A stretch of DNA of 64,000 nt from JACDAL01 sp963849115 (GTDB taxonomy: Bacteria > Actinomycetota > CADDZG01 > WHSQ01). Below are positions 1-9,036 of the stretch, in pieces (position 1 is the stretch's first letter; every line of letters starts with the position of its first letter). The stretch covers positions 372,001 to 436,000 of the forward strand of contig CAWKGK010000008.1 of the NCBI GenBank assembly GCA_963849115.1. The letters are read 5' to 3'. The notes beneath the pieces were generated by a model. The model was not told the DNA's origin and did not search any database. It saw only the letters and a list, made by a program, of their open reading frames with translations. A program made the position numbers and the translations under genes.

Positions 1-16
1 TCAGCTCGGTGCCGCC

Positions 17-1139
17 ATGGACCAGTTGAACGGCCTCCACAACGCCGCGCTGTGGCAGCTTCTTCGAGTGGTCGCGGCCTATGAGCGAAAGAGCGCGTGC
101 GAGAGCGACGGGATGCGGACCATGGCGGAATGGTTGTGCACGCGCTTCGGCGTCAGCCTTCACACTGCACGCAGCTGGGTGGAAGCCGCAGCTGCACTCG
201 AGGATCTGCCCCTGCTGGCGCATGCCTTCGCCCAGGGCAGGCTCAGCTTCGACAAGCTCTCAGCCCTGCTGGCGATCGCGACCCCGGACAACGAGGCAGA
301 GCTCCTGGAACAAGCGCTGGCCCTCAACCTCAATGCCCTCAAGTCGCTGGTGCGCCGGCACCGGCCCGTGACCACGGAGGAGGACGCCGAAGCCCACGAG
401 CAGCGCTCGCTGCGGTGGACGTGGGACGAGCGCAAAGAACAGCGTCAGGCTGTGGGGCTATCTTCGAGCAGACCAGGGAGCAACGGTGGTGAAGGCGCTC
501 GAGCGTGGCGCCCACCTCATCGGGCGCAACCCCAACGGGAGCTGGGACCCCCTGGGCCAGCGTGCCGCCGACGCCCTGGTGGAGTTGTGCGGGCAGGCGC
601 TGGCGTCGGACTCGGACGCCGACCGGGCCACGGTCGTGATCCACGCCGATGCTTCGGCGCTGGTGGCGGCAGAGGGTTCGGCTCTGAGCGAGGAGGGCTT
701 TGCGCTCTCCTCCGAGACGCTGAGGCGCTCGTGCTGCGATTGCCGCCTGCAGATCGTCGCCCATGACGAGGACGGCGAAACGGTAGGGGTCGGACGCATG
801 TCGCGCTCGGTCAGGCGGTGGCTGGTGCGCCAGCTGCGGGCACGGGACCAGGGCTGCGTGTTCCCCGGCTGCAATCGCAAACGCTACCTGCAGGCACACC
901 ATGTCTGGCACTGGATCAGGGGCGGGCTCACCGATCTCGACAACCTCTGCCTGCTGTGTGGCTATCACCACTACCTGGTGCACGAGGGCGGCTGGACGAT
1001 GAATATCGGCAAAGCCGAGCCCCCGGTGTTCCATCGTCCTAACGGGCTCGCGTTTGAGCCGGCGCCGCAGCCTTTATGCGACGAGATCTTCTCCCGCTTC
1101 CTGTGGGATGTCGAGCCGGAAGCTGCGGATACATCGTAG
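17..1139 (+). CDS. DUF222/HNH endonuclease-like protein, frameshifted
   Basis: The frame is open to the window edge, so the true start may lie upstream of the ATG at 17. The first part, to about 446, encodes an Ala/Leu-rich helical DUF222-like region. From about 450 the homologous continuation (LWGYLRADQGATVVKALER) lies in the +1 frame and runs to the stop at 1139. The C-terminal part carries an HNH nuclease module: CVFPGCN, then AHHVWHW, then N...C..C..HH. Proteins of this family are abundant in Actinobacteria, often in many copies, and are presumed HNH nucleases of unclear role. The break is one extra base (or two missing) near 440-450. It could be a sequencing error or a real pseudogene; multi-copy families of this type do decay, so this case is less certain than the metabolic genes. 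Confidence 0.8.
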
Positions 1140-1232
1140 AGCACGACCAATCAGATCAGGGCGCGATCATTGGGTATCGGCCGTCAGTTGCAAAGCAACG
1201 CCTGACCATGACTCGGTGCTGCACGGGTGACA

Positions 1233-1817
1233 ATGACCTCGATGATCGAGCCCGGCCGCCACGAACTCGTCCTTGTCCGCCACGGCGAGACCGAGTGGAG
1301 CGAGGCCAAGAAGCACACCTCCACAACCGATCTTCCGTTGACTGAGCCGGGCCGTGAGCGGGCAAGAACGATTGCTCCCAAGCTCGAGGGTCTCGAGTTC
1401 GCCCTGGTTCTGGTCAGCCCGCTGCGCCGGGCGCGCGAGACCTGTGAGCTCGCCGGCTTCGCCGATCGAGCCGAGGTCTCAGACGACCTCTTCGAGTGGC
1501 GATACGGCGACGACGAAGGCCTCACCACCGAGGAGATCCGGCAAGACCGGCCCGGATGGACCGTCTGGCGCGACGGGCCCCAAGGCGGCGAGACCGCGGA
1601 GCAGGTGCGCGCCCGGGTGGACTCTCTCATCGAAGTGGCGGCCAACGTCGCCGGTGACACCCTGCTGTTTGGCCACGGCCACATGTTGCGGGCGCTGGCG
1701 GCGCGCTGGATCGGGCTCGAGGTCTCGGGCGGTGCTCATCTCATCCTGCAGACGGCGACGGTGAGCCGGCTCGGCTATGAGCGCGACACCAGGGCGATCC
1801 TCGCCTGGAACACCTAG
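1233..1817 (+). CDS. histidine phosphatase family protein (phosphoglycerate mutase-like)
   Basis: A 194-residue protein of the histidine phosphatase superfamily. The phospho-acceptor motif LVRHGETEW lies near residues 13-21, followed by SPLRRARET and a second catalytic histidine in FGHGHMLRALAARW. Length and motif order match small acid-phosphatase/CobC/GpmB-like members rather than glycolytic dPGM. No Shine-Dalgarno sequence is obvious; an in-frame GTG at 1227 and an ATG at 1242 are alternative starts. Substrate is not predictable from sequence. It stands alone between the HNH gene and the acyl-CoA carboxylase cluster, with an inverted repeat just after its stop. Confidence 0.88.
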   Translation: MTSMIEPGRHELVLVRHGETEWSEAKKHTSTTDLPLTEPGRERARTIAPKLEGLEFALVLVSPLRRARETCELAGFADRAEVSDDLFEWRYGDDEGLTTEEIRQDRPGWTVWRDGPQGGETAEQVRARVDSLIEVAANVAGDTLLFGHGHMLRALAARWIGLEVSGGAHLILQTATVSRLGYERDTRAILAWNT

Positions 1818-1824
1818 ACCGGGC

Positions 1825-1885
1825 CGAGTGGTGGCCGGGTGACGGCCGCCTCAACCGATCATATTGAGCATCTGGTGACCACTCG
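1825..1885. repeat. inverted repeat, CGAGTGGT family, copy 1
   Basis: CGAGTGGT (1825-1832) is the exact reverse complement of ACCACTCG (1878-1885). A small inner hairpin GGCCG/CGGCC follows the left arm. It lies just after the phosphatase stop codon and just before the carboxylase gene. The outer arms match copies at 37207-37251 and 58443-58484. Confidence 0.55.
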
Positions 1886-1906
1886 AGGCTAGGATCGATT
1901 GCCACG

Positions 1907-3448
1907 ATGACCGATCCCGGCCCCCGGCTTTCGAACCTCGCCGAGCTCTCCTCGCGCGCGAAGCAAGGGGGGGCCGAGAACTACCACTCGCGGCTCGTGG
2001 AGCAGAACAAGCTGTTCGTGCGCGAGAGGTTGGCGCTGCTGCTCGACTCGATGGACGGCTTCGCCGAAGACGGACTTCTGGTCAACGCCCTGAGCGGCGA
2101 TCTCCCCGCCGATGGAGTCGTCACAGGGGTGGGTCGCATCGACGGTCGCCCGGTGGCGGTCATGGCGAACGACGCCACGGTCAAGGCCGGCTCGTGGGGG
2201 GCCCGGACGGTCGAGAAGATCATTCGGATCATCGAGCTCGCCCGCAAGCACTCCCACCCGATCCTCTATCTCGTCGATTCCGCCGGCGCCCGCATCACCG
2301 ACCAGGTCGATCTTTTCCCGGGGCGGCGCGGGGCGGGAAAGATCTTCTACAACCAGGTCCAGGCATCCGGCCGCATCCCGCAGATCTGTTGTCTGTTCGG
2401 ACCTTCGGCCGCCGGCGGCGCTTACATCCCCGCGTTCTGCGATGTCGTGTTCATGGTCGAGCACAACGCATCGATGTACCTGGGGTCGCCGCGCATGGCC
2501 GAGGAGGTCGTCGGCGAGAAGGTCACGCTCGAAGAGATGGGCGGGGCGCGTATGCACTGCGAGGTCTCCGGCTGCGGCGACCTGTTGGTGTCGGACGACA
2601 AAGCGGCGATCGAAGCTGCGCGTGCCTACCTCTCATACTTCCCGCAGTCATACGAGATGGCGGCGCCGAGCCTTCAGGCCCGGCCCCCTGCCTTTGGCGG
2701 CTCGCTTGCGGGAATCATCCCGGATGACGAGAGCCGCGTCTTCGACATGTTCGGGTTGATCGCAGGCATCGTCGATGAGGAGTCTTTGTTCGAGATCAAG
2801 CCTCGCTTCGCCCCCGAGCTCATCACCGGGCTGGCTCGCATCGAGGGCCGCGCAGTGGGCATCGTCGCCAACCAACCGCAGCAGAAGGGGGGCGTGCTCT
2901 TTATCGACTCGGCCGACAAAGCCGCCCGGTTCATCTGGTTGTGCGACGCGTTCAACCTCCCGCTGTTGTTCCTTGCTGATGTGCCGGGATTCATGATTGG
3001 CACCGATGTCGAGCGCGGCGGGATCATCAGGCATGGCGCAAAGATGATCACGGCGGTCTCTCAGGCCACCACACCGAAGCTGTGCGTGGTGGTTCGAAAG
3101 GCTTACGGAGCAGGTCTCTACGCCATGGCAGGCCCGGGTTTCGAGCCCGAAGCGACCATTGCGCTCCCGACCGCCCGCATAGCGGTTATGGGGCCCGAGC
3201 CGGCCGTCAGCGCGGTCTTCTACAACAAGATCAACGCCATCGAAGATGCCGACGAACGCGCCGCCTTCGTCGCAAGCAAACGCGCAGAGTACGAGGCCGA
3301 CATCGACCTCGTCCGCCTCGCCTCGGACAACGTTGTCGATGCGGTTGTGCAGCCCGACGAGTTGAGGGCGGAGATCAATCGTCGCCTCGGGGCGCTTCAA
3401 GTCGAAGCCGTACGGGCGCGCGGCTTGAGGGGCGTCCCCCCGGTATGA
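1907..3448 (+). CDS. acyl-CoA carboxylase carboxyltransferase (beta) subunit
   Basis: A 513-residue carboxyltransferase subunit, which moves CO2 from carboxybiotin to an acyl-CoA. Both crotonase-like halves are visible: the N-terminal half with DSAGARITDQ and FGPSAAGGAYIPAFCD (acyl-CoA/biotin oxyanion region), and the C-terminal half with ADVPGFMIGTDVERGGIIRHGAKM and KAYGAGLYAMAGP. The ATG at 1907 follows a -10-like TAGGAT at 1890-1895. The stop overlaps the next gene's ATG (ATGA), giving a coupled unit of beta subunit, hydratase and alpha subunit. The YGAG region differs from the classical methylcrotonyl-CoA form, so propionyl-, methylcrotonyl- or another acyl-CoA specificity is open. Confidence 0.92.
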   Translation: MTDPGPRLSNLAELSSRAKQGGAENYHSRLVEQNKLFVRERLALLLDSMDGFAEDGLLVNALSGDLPADGVVTGVGRIDGRPVAVMANDATVKAGSWGARTVEKIIRIIELARKHSHPILYLVDSAGARITDQVDLFPGRRGAGKIFYNQVQASGRIPQICCLFGPSAAGGAYIPAFCDVVFMVEHNASMYLGSPRMAEEVVGEKVTLEEMGGARMHCEVSGCGDLLVSDDKAAIEAARAYLSYFPQSYEMAAPSLQARPPAFGGSLAGIIPDDESRVFDMFGLIAGIVDEESLFEIKPRFAPELITGLARIEGRAVGIVANQPQQKGGVLFIDSADKAARFIWLCDAFNLPLLFLADVPGFMIGTDVERGGIIRHGAKMITAVSQATTPKLCVVVRKAYGAGLYAMAGPGFEPEATIALPTARIAVMGPEPAVSAVFYNKINAIEDADERAAFVASKRAEYEADIDLVRLASDNVVDAVVQPDELRAEINRRLGALQVEAVRARGLRGVPPV

Positions 3449-4221
3449 GCCTGGTGTCGCTGAAGGTCGAGGACGACATCGGGATCATCACGCTCGAGCG
3501 ACCCGAGGCTCTGAATGCAATCTCGTCGAGTGTCGCCGACTCCCTGCGTGAGGTTCTGAGAGAGGTCGGCTCGCGCCCCGACATCCTCGTTGCCGTGCTT
3601 ACCGGCGCCGGCGACAAGGCCTTTTGCGTCGGTGCCGACCTGAAGGAACGGGGCAGCTTCGAGATCGATGACTGGTACTCGAACCGGCGACAGATCACAG
3701 GGATGTTTCAAGCCCTCAGAGAGCTTCCCCAGCCGAGCATCGCAGCGGTCTTCGGCTGGGTGCTCGGGGGAGGCTTCGAGCTGGCGCTGTCGTGCGATCT
3801 CATGGTCGCCGCCGAGGGGTGCCGCATGGGACTTCCTGAGGCAGGCGTGGGCTTGCTCCCGGCGGGCGGGGGGACGCTCTTGCTGACCCGCATGGTGGGG
3901 GTTCGCCGCGCCAAGGAGATCGTCTTCACCCGCCGCCCCCTCGACGCCTCAGAGGCCCAGGACATGGGGCTTGCCACTCGCATCGCGCCGGCGACCGAGC
4001 TTCGATCTGCCGCTCTCGAGCTCGCCGCGGAGATATGTGGCTCCTCGCCGGTGGTGGTGCGAGAGGTGAAGCGCCTGATCGAGACGTCGGGGAGCGAGCC
4101 GCTGGCCCGTGCTCTGGAGCTCGAGAACGAGGCCTGGGCCCGGGTGCTAGTCACCGAGGACCGCGCCGAAGGCATCGCCGCCTTCAACGACAAGCGCAGC
4201 CCTCGCTGGCGCAACCGCTGA
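3445..4221 (+). CDS. enoyl-CoA hydratase/isomerase family protein
   Basis: A 258-residue crotonase-fold protein. The oxyanion-hole segment DKAFCVGADLKE, the catalytic glutamate in LGGGFELALSCD and the second glutamate in GLPEAGVGLLPAGGGT are all present, so hydration of an enoyl-CoA is expected. The ATG overlaps the stop of the carboxylase beta gene (ATGA) and the alpha subunit starts 7 nt after this stop. Position between carboxylase beta and alpha genes is the order of leucine-degradation loci, where this gene is methylglutaconyl-CoA hydratase. That assignment is inference from context only. Confidence 0.92.
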   Translation: MSLVSLKVEDDIGIITLERPEALNAISSSVADSLREVLREVGSRPDILVAVLTGAGDKAFCVGADLKERGSFEIDDWYSNRRQITGMFQALRELPQPSIAAVFGWVLGGGFELALSCDLMVAAEGCRMGLPEAGVGLLPAGGGTLLLTRMVGVRRAKEIVFTRRPLDASEAQDMGLATRIAPATELRSAALELAAEICGSSPVVVREVKRLIETSGSEPLARALELENEAWARVLVTEDRAEGIAAFNDKRSPRWRNR

Positions 4222-4228
4222 CGCACTG

Positions 4229-5947
4229 ATGTTCGAGCGGGTGCTGATAGCCAACCGGGGGGAGATCGCGGTCCGCATCGCCCGTACCTGCCGTGAGCTC
4301 GGCGTCACACCGGTGGGCGTCTACTCGGACCCCGACCGGCGCTCCCGTCACGTCTCAGAGATGCACGACGCGGTTCGCCTCGAAGGCGACACTCCGGCAG
4401 CCACCTACCTGAACTCGGATGCACTCGTCGCCGCGGCGCACGAGCTGGGGGCGGAGGCGATCCATCCCGGCTACGGCTTCTTGTCCGAGGATGCCTCGTT
4501 CGCCGAGGAGGTTATGGCTGCGGGAGTCACTTTCATCGGCCCTCCCGTGGAGGCGCTGCGGGCTTCAGGCGACAAGCTCCGGGCGCGGCAGCTGGCGGCC
4601 GCTGCGGGGGTCCCGACGGTGCCCGGAAGCAGCGAGCCTTGCCCCGACCCCGCCGCCGCCGCCGAGCTCGCCGAGAGAGTGGGGCTGCCGGTGGCGATCA
4701 AAGCAGCAGGAGGGGGCGGGGGCCGGGGGCTCAAGGTGGCCCGCTCGCTGGAAGAGGTGCCCGGCGCCTTCGATCAGGCCCGGAGAGAGGCTCAGGCCTA
4801 CTTCTCCTCGTCGGAGGTCTACGTCGAGCGCTTCCTCCCGGCCCCCAAGCACCTCGAGGTCCAGATTCTCGCACCCACGCTCGGTGAGGCGCACTGGCTG
4901 GGCGTGCGGGATTGTTCGCTGCAGAGGCGCCATCAGAAGCTTGTCGAGGAAACCCCTCCGCCAAGATTTCGGCACCTGGAGCCCGAGATGGGGGCCGCGG
5001 CGGTGAGGTTCGCCCGAACCTGCGGCTACATCGGAGTGGGAACGGTCGAGATGCTGGTCGATCCTGCGACCGAGTCCTTCTACTTCCTCGAGATGAACGC
5101 CCGGCTCCAGGTCGAGCACACCGTTACGGAGGAGGTCTTCGGGGTAGACCTCGTCGCCTGCCAGTTGCTGATCGCGGCGGGAGAGTGGCGAGAATCGCGC
5201 CTGGACGACCTGCGGCCTCGGGGCCACGCGATCGAGTGCCGCGTCAACGCGGAGGATCCCGCTCGTGGCTTCGCCCCGGCGCCCGGACGCATCACCGCCT
5301 ATCGGGAGCCGGCGGGGCTGGGGGTCAGGGTGGACTCCGGTTACCGGGCCGGCGACGAGATTCCGGGCGCTTACGACTCGCTCGTCGCCAAGCTCGTCAC
5401 CTGGGGCTCCGACCGGGAACAGGCTGTGCGCCGCACGAACAGGGCGCTGGATGATTTCGTGATCGAAGGCGTACCCACGACGATCTCGGCTCATCGAGTG
5501 CTGCTATCGGATGAGTCCTTCCTCGCCGGCTCTCACACCACCGCCACGGTGGCAGAGCTCTTCGCTCGCTTCGAGTCCGCTTCGGACCCGAGAGTGGAAA
5601 CCGCGGGCGTGATGGTCGTGGGCGGGCGGGCCGCCCGCCTCTGGCACCCGGCCATGGCGGCCGCCGCCACTCAGGCAACCGGCTCGCCGGGTGGAGGCGT
5701 CCTGCTGGCGCCGATGCAGGCGGTCGTGCTCGAGGTGCTGGTGGCGGAGGGCGACTGGGTCGCGGCGGGGGCCGCGCTGGTAAGGCTCGAGGCCATGAAG
5801 ATGGAAACCGTGGTGTGCGCTCCCCGAGAGGCTGAGGTAACGCGCGTGGCCGTGGCCGCGGGAGAGACCGTGCCGGCGGGCGGCGTGGTGGCCGAACTGA
5901 GCGATCCGCGGGAGGAGCACCGGGATAGCGCGAGCGAGTCGCTGTGA
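4229..5947 (+). CDS. acyl-CoA carboxylase alpha subunit (biotin carboxylase + BCCP)
   Basis: A 572-residue protein that carboxylates its own biotin and delivers it to the beta subunit. Residues 1 to about 445 form biotin carboxylase: FERVLIANRGEIAVRIARTC at the N-terminus, the ATP-grasp glycine loop GGGGGRGLK near 160, and EMNARLQVEHTVTE. A shortened linker leads to the biotinyl domain, with the biotinylated lysine at K524 in EAMKMET. It is shorter than the usual ~660 residues because the region between carboxylase and biotinyl domain is reduced. The stop overlaps the start of the following membrane protein gene (GTGA). Confidence 0.94.
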   Translation: MFERVLIANRGEIAVRIARTCRELGVTPVGVYSDPDRRSRHVSEMHDAVRLEGDTPAATYLNSDALVAAAHELGAEAIHPGYGFLSEDASFAEEVMAAGVTFIGPPVEALRASGDKLRARQLAAAAGVPTVPGSSEPCPDPAAAAELAERVGLPVAIKAAGGGGGRGLKVARSLEEVPGAFDQARREAQAYFSSSEVYVERFLPAPKHLEVQILAPTLGEAHWLGVRDCSLQRRHQKLVEETPPPRFRHLEPEMGAAAVRFARTCGYIGVGTVEMLVDPATESFYFLEMNARLQVEHTVTEEVFGVDLVACQLLIAAGEWRESRLDDLRPRGHAIECRVNAEDPARGFAPAPGRITAYREPAGLGVRVDSGYRAGDEIPGAYDSLVAKLVTWGSDREQAVRRTNRALDDFVIEGVPTTISAHRVLLSDESFLAGSHTTATVAELFARFESASDPRVETAGVMVVGGRAARLWHPAMAAAATQATGSPGGGVLLAPMQAVVLEVLVAEGDWVAAGAALVRLEAMKMETVVCAPREAEVTRVAVAAGETVPAGGVVAELSDPREEHRDSASESL

Positions 5948-7773
5948 GCGGCCCCGACTTGATCCGCGTCCTTGCTCTGGCGGTTGTGGCAGTTGCCCTG
6001 GGGTGGGTGTGCTGCGAGGGTTTGCTCCGAGCGATTTTTCGAGGTGACCTCCCCGAGGAGATCGGGCTGCCCGAGCGCGCTCTCGGGGCGATCGGGAGCT
6101 TCGTCGCCCTTGCTGTACTCCTCATGATCTTGAATCTCGTCACCGGAGGAGCTGTGTTCGGGGTCGCGCTGCTAGTGCCGGCTGTGGGTGCCGGCGTCCT
6201 GGCCTACGGACTGCGGATGCGCTCATGGCCGAGGGGAATTCCGTGGCTCCGGCTGGGGCTGTTCGCGGTCGTCCTCACGCTCGCGTTCATCGTGCCGGTC
6301 CTGCGTGGCGGCACCGGCGCCCGCACCGGGGACACGCCCTGGCACCTGGGCTGGACCGAGCAGCTCCTCGGCGGGCAGGCGATTCCCACGGGCCCGGCCC
6401 CCGAAGCCCGTAATGCCTATCCATGGGGCTGGCATGCGGTCCTGGCTACCACCGCCCGTCTCGTCCCGGGCTCAGACGCCCTGGACGCTCACGACGCCTG
6501 GCATCTCTTGCTCGTGTTCACACTGCCTGTGGGAGCCGCCTGCATCGCCCGCCGGGTGCGCCTGGACGCGGGCTGGGGGGCCGCGGCGGCCCTCGCGCTC
6601 GTCGGAGGATTCGGCTGGGTCGCAACCCGTGAGCCGTATCTCTCCACGGTGCCGGGACAGGCCCGCCACGGCGCCGACCTCACCGTGGCCTCTCCCAACG
6701 GCGCCTATGCGCTCCTGCCCCCGGCCCTCCCGCGCGAGCTGGCCCTCGCGCTGCTCGCCCTGGCCGGAACACTACTGATGACCGCCGCGTCACGGTCGGC
6801 TATCGGAGCGAGGATCGGGGCCGGGACGGCATTGGGCCTGACCGGTCTCGTCAGCGTCCCTCTGTTTCTCAGTGGCGCCGTGTGGGCCGCCGTTTGCGCC
6901 CTGCGCGCCCCCCGCCGGCTGCGTTTCGGAGTCACAGTTCTGGTGACTGCCCTTCTGGTCCTCAGCATGTGGGCGGCGCCGGTGGCCGCCGACTTCCTCC
7001 GCTACGGGGGCTTCCTCGCCATCACGCCCACGCTGGGAGTCGAGTGGGCGCTGGGAACAGCGCTCGGATCCTGGGGGCTGCTGGTACCGCTCGCCGCCGC
7101 CGGGCTGTGGCTGTCGAGAGGTCGCCGGGCCCTCTTGCCGTGGTTGTGCGCCGCCACCGGAGTCCTGCTGGTGGCGGCGGTGCTGAGAGACGTGCTGGGG
7201 CTCACGCTCGCCGGCAACTCCACGCTGTTACATCAGGGCCGCGTGTGGCCGGTTGCCCACCTCCTGGCGGCAGCCCTGGCGGGGGTGGCGTTGGCCGAGC
7301 TTGCGACGCGGTTGTCATCTCGCTCCCGTGCGGCCGCCCTGTCCGCATGTGCTCTCGTGGTGGGGGTGGGCTCGTTCTCGGTGTGGCTCGCCTCAGCGCG
7401 CATGACCGAGTTGCTCGAGGGCAACCTCCAGGGTTTCACCTACGACCGTCCAGATCTTGCGCCCGAGGGTTTCGCCCGCACGGCCGCAGCCCGTCTGACC
7501 CCGAGCGACGTGGTCAAGGTTCGAGGCGATGGTGGCGACCGTCTCGCTTTTCTCCTCTGGCAGCTTTCAGGCGCGACGCTGGCCGGGTATGACGATCCCG
7601 AGCGCACCTCCAACGATCTGCGCATCCGTTACGCCGAGCTCGCCGCGCGCTGGGACAGGCGCAGCCGAGCAGGAGGCTTTCGGCCCACCGTAGTCATCCG
7701 TCAGGTGGACCCCCCGGCCGGCGAGTACGGCAACCTGCATTGGTCGGTGACGGTGGCTCCGCCGCCGCAGTAG
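5944..7773 (+). CDS. polytopic integral membrane protein, unknown function
   Basis: A 609-residue, very hydrophobic protein starting with GTG that overlaps the preceding carboxylase stop. I see about a dozen Leu/Ala/Val-rich membrane segments and a soluble C-terminal tail of about 130 residues. A conserved-looking loop, GDTPWHLGWTEQLL, lies near residues 130-145 after the fourth segment, and HQGRVWPVAHLLAAALAG in a late segment. The layout resembles GT-C glycosyltransferases or the DUF6541/mannosyltransferase-like proteins of Actinobacteria, but no catalytic motif can be named. Translational overlap places it in the acyl-CoA operon, although a metabolic link is not obvious. Confidence 0.7.
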   Translation: MSGPDLIRVLALAVVAVALGWVCCEGLLRAIFRGDLPEEIGLPERALGAIGSFVALAVLLMILNLVTGGAVFGVALLVPAVGAGVLAYGLRMRSWPRGIPWLRLGLFAVVLTLAFIVPVLRGGTGARTGDTPWHLGWTEQLLGGQAIPTGPAPEARNAYPWGWHAVLATTARLVPGSDALDAHDAWHLLLVFTLPVGAACIARRVRLDAGWGAAAALALVGGFGWVATREPYLSTVPGQARHGADLTVASPNGAYALLPPALPRELALALLALAGTLLMTAASRSAIGARIGAGTALGLTGLVSVPLFLSGAVWAAVCALRAPRRLRFGVTVLVTALLVLSMWAAPVAADFLRYGGFLAITPTLGVEWALGTALGSWGLLVPLAAAGLWLSRGRRALLPWLCAATGVLLVAAVLRDVLGLTLAGNSTLLHQGRVWPVAHLLAAALAGVALAELATRLSSRSRAAALSACALVVGVGSFSVWLASARMTELLEGNLQGFTYDRPDLAPEGFARTAAARLTPSDVVKVRGDGGDRLAFLLWQLSGATLAGYDDPERTSNDLRIRYAELAARWDRRSRAGGFRPTVVIRQVDPPAGEYGNLHWSVTVAPPPQ

Positions 7774-7867
7774 CAAGGGGTGCCCGAGCCGAACTCGGTG
7801 TGCCTCCAACCACCTCACGGGTGATTACGGCCACCAGTTTGAAAACCGTGCCCCGGCCCCCTCTCGG

Positions 7868-7873
7868 TAACCT
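7868..7873 (+). promoter_or_regulatory. -10 box TAACCT for leaderless acyl-CoA dehydrogenase
   Basis: TAACCT ends exactly 7 nt before the ATG at 7881, so transcription would begin at the start codon. No Shine-Dalgarno sequence precedes this ATG. No convincing -35 at normal spacing; a TTGAAA lies at 7839-7844, too far away. Confidence 0.5.
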
Positions 7874-7880
7874 GTCGGCT

Positions 7881-9036
7881 ATGGATTTCGACCTCGCCCA
7901 GGAGCAGCGTGATTTCGTTCAGTCCCTGCGCTCGTTCGTAGACGACGTCATCCGGCCCCGAGCCGAGGCCTGGGACGAGTCCCACGAGCTGCCTCTGGAG
8001 GCGGTCGAGCAGATGGCCGCGTCTGGGCCTCTTCGGGCTGCCCTTTCCTGAGGAGTACGGGGGTTCGGGCGCCGACTTCCTCACTCTATGCCTTGCCATC
8101 GAGGAGATCGCCCGGGTGGACTCCTCGCTGGCGATCACGCTGGAGGCGGCGGTCTCGCTCGGTGCCATGCCGATCTATCTCTTCGGCACCGAGGAGCAAA
8201 AGAGCAAATGGCTGCCGCCTCTGGCGGCCGGGACGGCGCTTGCCGGGTTTGGCCTCACCGAGCCGGGTGGCGGATCTGATGCCGGCGCCACCCGAACCTC
8301 GGCTCGTTTGAACGACGGCCACTGGCTTATCAACGGCTCGAAATCGTTCATCACTAACTCGGGGACGGCCATCACGTCGTTCGTGACCGTCACCGCCATC
8401 ACCGGAACGAATGATGGTTCCAAGGAGATCTCCGCCTTCATCGTTCCCTCGGGGACCGAGGGCTTCGAGGTGGCCAAGGACTATCGCAAGATGGGATGGT
8501 GGCATTCGGACACTCATGAGCTCTCCTTCAGCGATTGCCGGGTGCCAGAGGATCACCTCCTGGGGAACCTAGGCGAGGGCTTCCGCAACTTCCTGCGCAT
8601 CCTCGACGACGGCCGTATCGCCATCGCGGCGCTCGCAGTCGGCCTTGCGCAGGGTTGCCTCGACGAGAGTCTGCGCTATGCCTCGGAGAGGTCCGCCTTC
8701 GGGCGCCCGATCGGGTCCTTTCAGGGCCTGCAGTTCAAGCTCGCCGACATGGCGATGAAGGTCGAGCTAGCCCGGGGCGCCTATTACCGGGCCTCGTGGC
8801 TCAAGCAACAGGGGCGCCCGTATAGGAAGGAAGCCTGTATGGCCAAGCTCTTTGCATCCGAGAGCGCGGTCGACGTCGCGCGCGACGCCGTGCAGATCCA
8901 TGGCGGCTACGGCTATATCGAGGAGTTTCCCGTATGCCGTCACTTCAGGGACTCGAAGATCCTTGAGATCGGTGAGGGGACCTCGGAGATCATGCGAGTG
9001 TTGATAGCGCGCGAGCTTGGCCTCACCGCCTCTTGA
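7881..9036 (+). CDS. acyl-CoA dehydrogenase, frameshifted
   Basis: Flavoprotein that oxidises acyl-CoA to enoyl-CoA. The N-terminal part (MDFDLAQEQRDFVQSLRSF...) runs in one frame to about 8022; from about 8026 the homologous sequence GLFGLPFPEEYGGSGADF continues in the +1 frame to 9036. Together they give about 384 residues, the normal family length. The second part has the FAD/substrate motif GFGLTEPGGGSDAG, GRPIGSFQGLQFKLADM, and the C-terminal EIGEGTSEIMRVLIAREL with the expected catalytic glutamate. One extra base near 8020-8026 restores a full-length gene, so a sequence error is likely. Context with carboxylase and hydratase suggests a short- or branched-chain substrate. Confidence 0.88.
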
